Positions 60,962 through 64,000 of a stretch of 64,000 nucleotides of DNA are shown here, piece after piece. The notes beneath the pieces were generated by a model that was not told where the DNA came from, made no database searches, and was given only the letters and a program-made list of their open reading frames with translations. Numbering within the stretch: the stretch's first letter is position 1; every line of letters starts with the position of its first letter. The stretch comes from CAYPNF01 sp964411985 (GTDB taxonomy: Bacteria; Verrucomicrobiota; Verrucomicrobiia; Limisphaerales; J093), in assembly GCA_964411985.1 (NCBI GenBank), contig CAYPNF010000021.1, forward strand, positions 66,053 through 130,052, given 5' to 3'. The position numbers and the translations under genes are program-made.

Positions 60962-63900
60962 TCAGTTCTTCGGTCGAATACGGTAGAACTTCACCGTGCC
61001 GGGCGCACTTCGGTCAACAAACTCGCGGGTATCGGTGCTCCCAGTGAGATTATCAGCTTCGATCTTCCACTCAGGATGAGAGAGATCGAGGGCCGATTCG
61101 ACGACGAACCTCTGGCCGGAAACCGCCGACCATCGCATGCGGAAACCACGGGAACCCTTTTGCTCCGTTCCCGTTGCGGCTGCGGCCCCCACGGTCGCCG
61201 ATCCAGCGTAGGTGGCAAAGTCATACTGCGTCGTGAAATCAGGCGCGCCATCCGCGTTGAGCAGTTCGATTCGGTATCTGTCCCCTGCCCTGGCTGCTGC
61301 GGGCACGGAGAACTTCACGAACCCAACGGTCACGTTCTTCTCCAAGGGTGCTTGGAAGGGGTTGAGCAGCGGATTCCATCCGTTCCCGACCTGATTCAGG
61401 GGCAGATCCGTGATTTGCAGAGGCGAAGGGATTCCTTCCGCCGGCACAAACTGGACAGGTTGATCGAGGGACGGGGCGGAGGCGTCCGGTTTCACCACCG
61501 CTCTGAATTCGAGCCCCGTGAGTCCCACGCCCTGGAGCACATTGGCTTTAACCGGGACAGAGATCTCCTGCCCAGCCTGCAGTTCACCGACGTTGGCTGC
61601 TTCCAGTTCTGCGTCAGGCCAGAATTCCACAACCACCCCGGCCTTGGTATCCTTGGCCGGCATTTGCGGCACCCCGGAGAGCAGCGCGACCGGTTTGGCG
61701 ACCCGATAACCATTCGTGCTCCACGCACGTTGGTAGTTGTCCAGGTCGTTGCGCAGAGATCGGAACAGGATCAAACTCCAGTCCAAATACCGTATCTGCC
61801 CGTCGCCTCCGGCCCCGACGTCCGTATCCAGTGGGAACGCGTCCATGGCGTCAAACGCATCGGTGAAGGAATACGGCACCCGGATGCCGAGGGATGCCAG
61901 AAAGGCAAGATTGACATCGGAGTTTTCAAGGTTCTTGTTGCCGAAATCGCCCGCGTTATACCAGTAGGCGGAGGCACTATCGCCCACGGTGTACCAAAGG
62001 TTGGATACGGTGATGGTCTTGGCCGAAAGCGAGGTCAGGGCAATCGGCTTCTGGATTCCATCCGTTGTGCCCGAAGGATAGGTAAGTTCCACCAAATACT
62101 GGTCCCCTTCCTTGGCGGTGGGAGGAATGTGCACCGCCAGGAGCGCCACCGTACTGAAAGACTTGATCTTGAAGCTATTGGTCGGACTGATCAGGGTCTT
62201 CAACTCGTTGGTAACCACCCCGCCTGTGCCAGGAACTGTCAAAGACCACGTATAGACTTTGGTGGAGAAGGCACTGTCCGGACCTCCAATGGCAGGGATG
62301 AAGTCGTTGGTACCGTAGGACAGCATGTGCAGCTCATTATCCAAGTTGGGGGCTCCGGTCTTGGGAGACACTTGTACGTTGTACTGAAGCGTGGAGAGTT
62401 CATCACCTGGCTTCAGGTTCACCACGACGGGCAGGACGATGGTGGAACCAATCCCCGCCAGAATATCTCTAGGCACACCCACCTTGGAATCCGCCACAGG
62501 TTGGCCACTCACGATCTCACTAGGCTCCGTACCCGGTGCGAACGCACGAGCACTCACACTGCGTAGATCTGAGCCAGGCGCGTTGAACGCGTTGAGCTTG
62601 AACGGCTCCGTGTAGAGGCTGGACTGCATGGTGGGCGTCGAGCCATCCACAGTATAGTAGATCGAAGCAGCAGGGTTGGTAACCGCGAGAGTAATGACCG
62701 TCCCGTCCGGGAAGAACCCATCGTTGGGGCTCATGGTGGGAGTATCGACCTGGATGCGGTAGTCTCGCGAGACCGTTTCGCTCTGCAAGAATCCAGCGCG
62801 AAAACCGACCACACGGAGATCGACGTTGGTCGTGATCTCGAAAGCCCCTGTATACAATTCGCTCGACAGAGTGGGCGCTGACCCATCGCGCGTGAAGCGC
62901 AACTCTGCCCCCACGGTACTGGTAGACATGCTAATCGAATGGTGGTTGATTCGCGTGCCGGAGGCAGGCGCGACCACTGGAGTGCCGACGATCAGGTCAA
63001 AGGAAGCGCTCGCCGTAGGGCTGGCGAGGAAACCATCACGATACGCCCTCACCTTCAGAGTGCCGTTTGTGGACAACACAAAGGGCGCGGTGTAGAGCGC
63101 GGCGGCTGGAGTTGGCTCGGTACCATCGATGGTCCAATAGAGTTTCGCCTCCTCGGTCTCGGAAGAAAGGCTCACCGTCACCGGGTTGTCGGACCGAGCT
63201 CCGTTCGGAAGGATGACTGGCTGTGCCACCTCCAACTTGAAGACGGCCTGTGAGGTGGGGCTGGGGACGAACCCTGGCCGGAATCCCTTTGCCTTTAGAA
63301 CGCCATTCGTTCCGAGAAGGAAGGGTCCGTTATACAGAAAACTGGCGGTGGTAGGCTCCGATCCATCCAAAGTCCAATAAACGGCCGCGTCCTCAGTAAT
63401 GGTATTTAGCGAAACGAGTACCGGGTGATTGCTCTCCACGTCGCCGGAGGGAGTGATCTCCACGGGCCCCACGGAAAGGGAGACGATGTTGGTCGTCACG
63501 TTGCTGGCGTAATAGCCGTCCTTGAAAGCCCGCACTCGGACGATGCCGTTGGTAGCGAGATCGAACGGACCCGTATATGGAATACTATTGGTAGTAGGAA
63601 TCCCCCCATTGAGCGTCCAGTAGATGCTTGCGCCGTGGGTCGGGGTAGCGAACTCGAGGGGAACGGGGTTATTGGAGGCCACGTTGGTGGCCACCACTCC
63701 CATGGTATAACTGGTGGGGTCCACAACGATGAACAAATACTGAAGGGTTATGGGAACAGTCTGCTGGTAGCCATCCTTGAAGCCAGCGATGGTGACAGGA
63801 CCCGATTTTCCGTACATCCCATTGACCCAGATTGGGCTTCCGTTGGTGGGCGCCACTTCGTTCGTCGAATACCGAATGGAGGCTCCCAAAGTGGCGGTGG

Positions 63901-64000
63901 AAATCTGCACGAACACATCATTGGTGTAGGTCCCACCCACGTTGTTAAGCGCAAGGGGGTTCACCTGGAATGCAAAGTTGTTGCTCACAACCTCGCTGAT
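60962..64000 (-). CDS. Giant secreted chitobiase-repeat / dockerin-like protein (5' end outside window)
   Basis: The reading frame stays open through the right edge, so the N-terminus is missing; at least 1012 residues are visible. At least six CHB_HEX_C-type repeats occur in tandem (each ending like DGSEPTTASFLYNGPF plus KAKGFRPGF). A cohesin-like region (DILAGIGSTIVLPVVV) follows, then a dockerin-like segment (GNKNLENSDVNLAFLASLG and GGDGQIRYLDW), a second cohesin-like region (GLTGLEFRAVV) and a C-terminal sandwich ending VKFYRIRPKN. The C-terminal half is paralogous to the neighbouring gene at 57551. Likely surface or extracellular; no enzymatic domain in the visible part. Confidence 0.8.
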   Translation of the reverse strand: MSEVVSNNFAFQVNPLALNNVGGTYTNDVFVQISTATLGASIRYSTNEVAPTNGSPIWVNGMYGKSGPVTIAGFKDGYQQTVPITLQYLFIVVDPTSYTMGVVATNVASNNPVPLEFATPTHGASIYWTLNGGIPTTNSIPYTGPFDLATNGIVRVRAFKDGYYASNVTTNIVSLSVGPVEITPSGDVESNHPVLVSLNTITEDAAVYWTLDGSEPTTASFLYNGPFLLGTNGVLKAKGFRPGFVPSPTSQAVFKLEVAQPVILPNGARSDNPVTVSLSSETEEAKLYWTIDGTEPTPAAALYTAPFVLSTNGTLKVRAYRDGFLASPTASASFDLIVGTPVVAPASGTRINHHSISMSTSTVGAELRFTRDGSAPTLSSELYTGAFEITTNVDLRVVGFRAGFLQSETVSRDYRIQVDTPTMSPNDGFFPDGTVITLAVTNPAASIYYTVDGSTPTMQSSLYTEPFKLNAFNAPGSDLRSVSARAFAPGTEPSEIVSGQPVADSKVGVPRDILAGIGSTIVLPVVVNLKPGDELSTLQYNVQVSPKTGAPNLDNELHMLSYGTNDFIPAIGGPDSAFSTKVYTWSLTVPGTGGVVTNELKTLISPTNSFKIKSFSTVALLAVHIPPTAKEGDQYLVELTYPSGTTDGIQKPIALTSLSAKTITVSNLWYTVGDSASAYWYNAGDFGNKNLENSDVNLAFLASLGIRVPYSFTDAFDAMDAFPLDTDVGAGGDGQIRYLDWSLILFRSLRNDLDNYQRAWSTNGYRVAKPVALLSGVPQMPAKDTKAGVVVEFWPDAELEAANVGELQAGQEISVPVKANVLQGVGLTGLEFRAVVKPDASAPSLDQPVQFVPAEGIPSPLQITDLPLNQVGNGWNPLLNPFQAPLEKNVTVGFVKFSVPAAARAGDRYRIELLNADGAPDFTTQYDFATYAGSATVGAAAATGTEQKGSRGFRMRWSAVSGQRFVVESALDLSHPEWKIEADNLTGSTDTREFVDRSAPGTVKFYRIRPKN

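Noticed and set aside
60953..62566. 537-codon open frame on the plus strand
   Set aside because: Antisense to the chitobiase-repeat protein gene; composition is rich in Arg, Gly and His as expected for a shadow frame, with no motif.

Overview
The window looks like a chromosomal segment from a free-living member of the Verrucomicrobiota, probably of the Pedosphaera/Limisphaerales kind. This is inferred from gene content, not from a search. The signs are several Tat-exported Gfo/Idh oxidoreductases, DUF1080 proteins, a Tat-exported TIM-barrel sugar isomerase, prepilin-like secreted proteins with the GFTLIELLVVIAIIAILAG signature, very large secreted repeat proteins, and moderately high GC. No rRNA, tRNA, CRISPR array, insertion sequence or prophage was recognised.

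Region 1 (1-16.7 kb) is motility. A long minus-strand operon runs flgB-flgC-fliE-fliF-fliG-fliH-fliI-fliJ-motE-like-fliK-flgD-flgE-fliL and probably continues past the left edge. A good sigma-54 (-24/-12) promoter match lies just upstream of flgB. Divergent from it are cheA and a single-domain response regulator, preceded by a sigma-28-like site. They converge on a chemoreceptor gene whose upstream partner encodes a PstS-like periplasmic binding protein. That pair has an intact sigma-28 promoter motif (GCCGATAA with TCAAG), which suggests a dedicated binding-protein/chemoreceptor pair.

Region 2 (17-32 kb) is mixed housekeeping and envelope genes: GNAT acetyltransferase, HEAT-repeat protein, Gfo/Idh oxidoreductase, DEAD-box helicase, TlpA-like thioredoxin, FmdB zinc ribbon, pseudopilin, an operon of a secretin-domain-like exported protein with a sigma factor and a membrane protein, a GHL10 glycoside hydrolase, a DUF4337 protein and FolC. 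The 450-base gap at 24.1-24.5 kb holds a strongly base-paired element (two hairpins with matching GAAGAG loops inside a 15-bp outer stem) and a 14-bp palindrome.

Region 3 (32-39.4 kb) is a carbohydrate cluster: divergent TIM-barrel isomerase, then pseudopilin, Gfo/Idh, PIG-L deacetylase, a NagB-like protein with altered catalytic residues, Gfo/Idh and a two-domain DUF1080 protein. It suggests oxidation, deacetylation and cleavage of an amino sugar or unusual glycoside. Region 4 (39.5-45 kb) is a complete hoxEFUYH-hoxW operon for a bidirectional NAD-linked [NiFe] hydrogenase (group 3d type), with a long inverted repeat upstream of hoxE.

Region 5 (45-57.5 kb) contains an SDR dehydrogenase, a small conserved hypothetical, an SGNH-like and a large glycosidase-like secreted protein in overlapping genes, an MFS transporter followed by a clearly truncated Gfo/Idh remnant, RecJ overlapping TerC, a Dabb protein and NadA. 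Region 6 (57.5 kb to the right edge) encodes two giant, tandem, partly paralogous secreted proteins with NHL and chitobiase-type repeats. Each also has cohesin-like beta-sandwich regions flanking a dockerin-like double calcium-loop segment. The second runs off the window.
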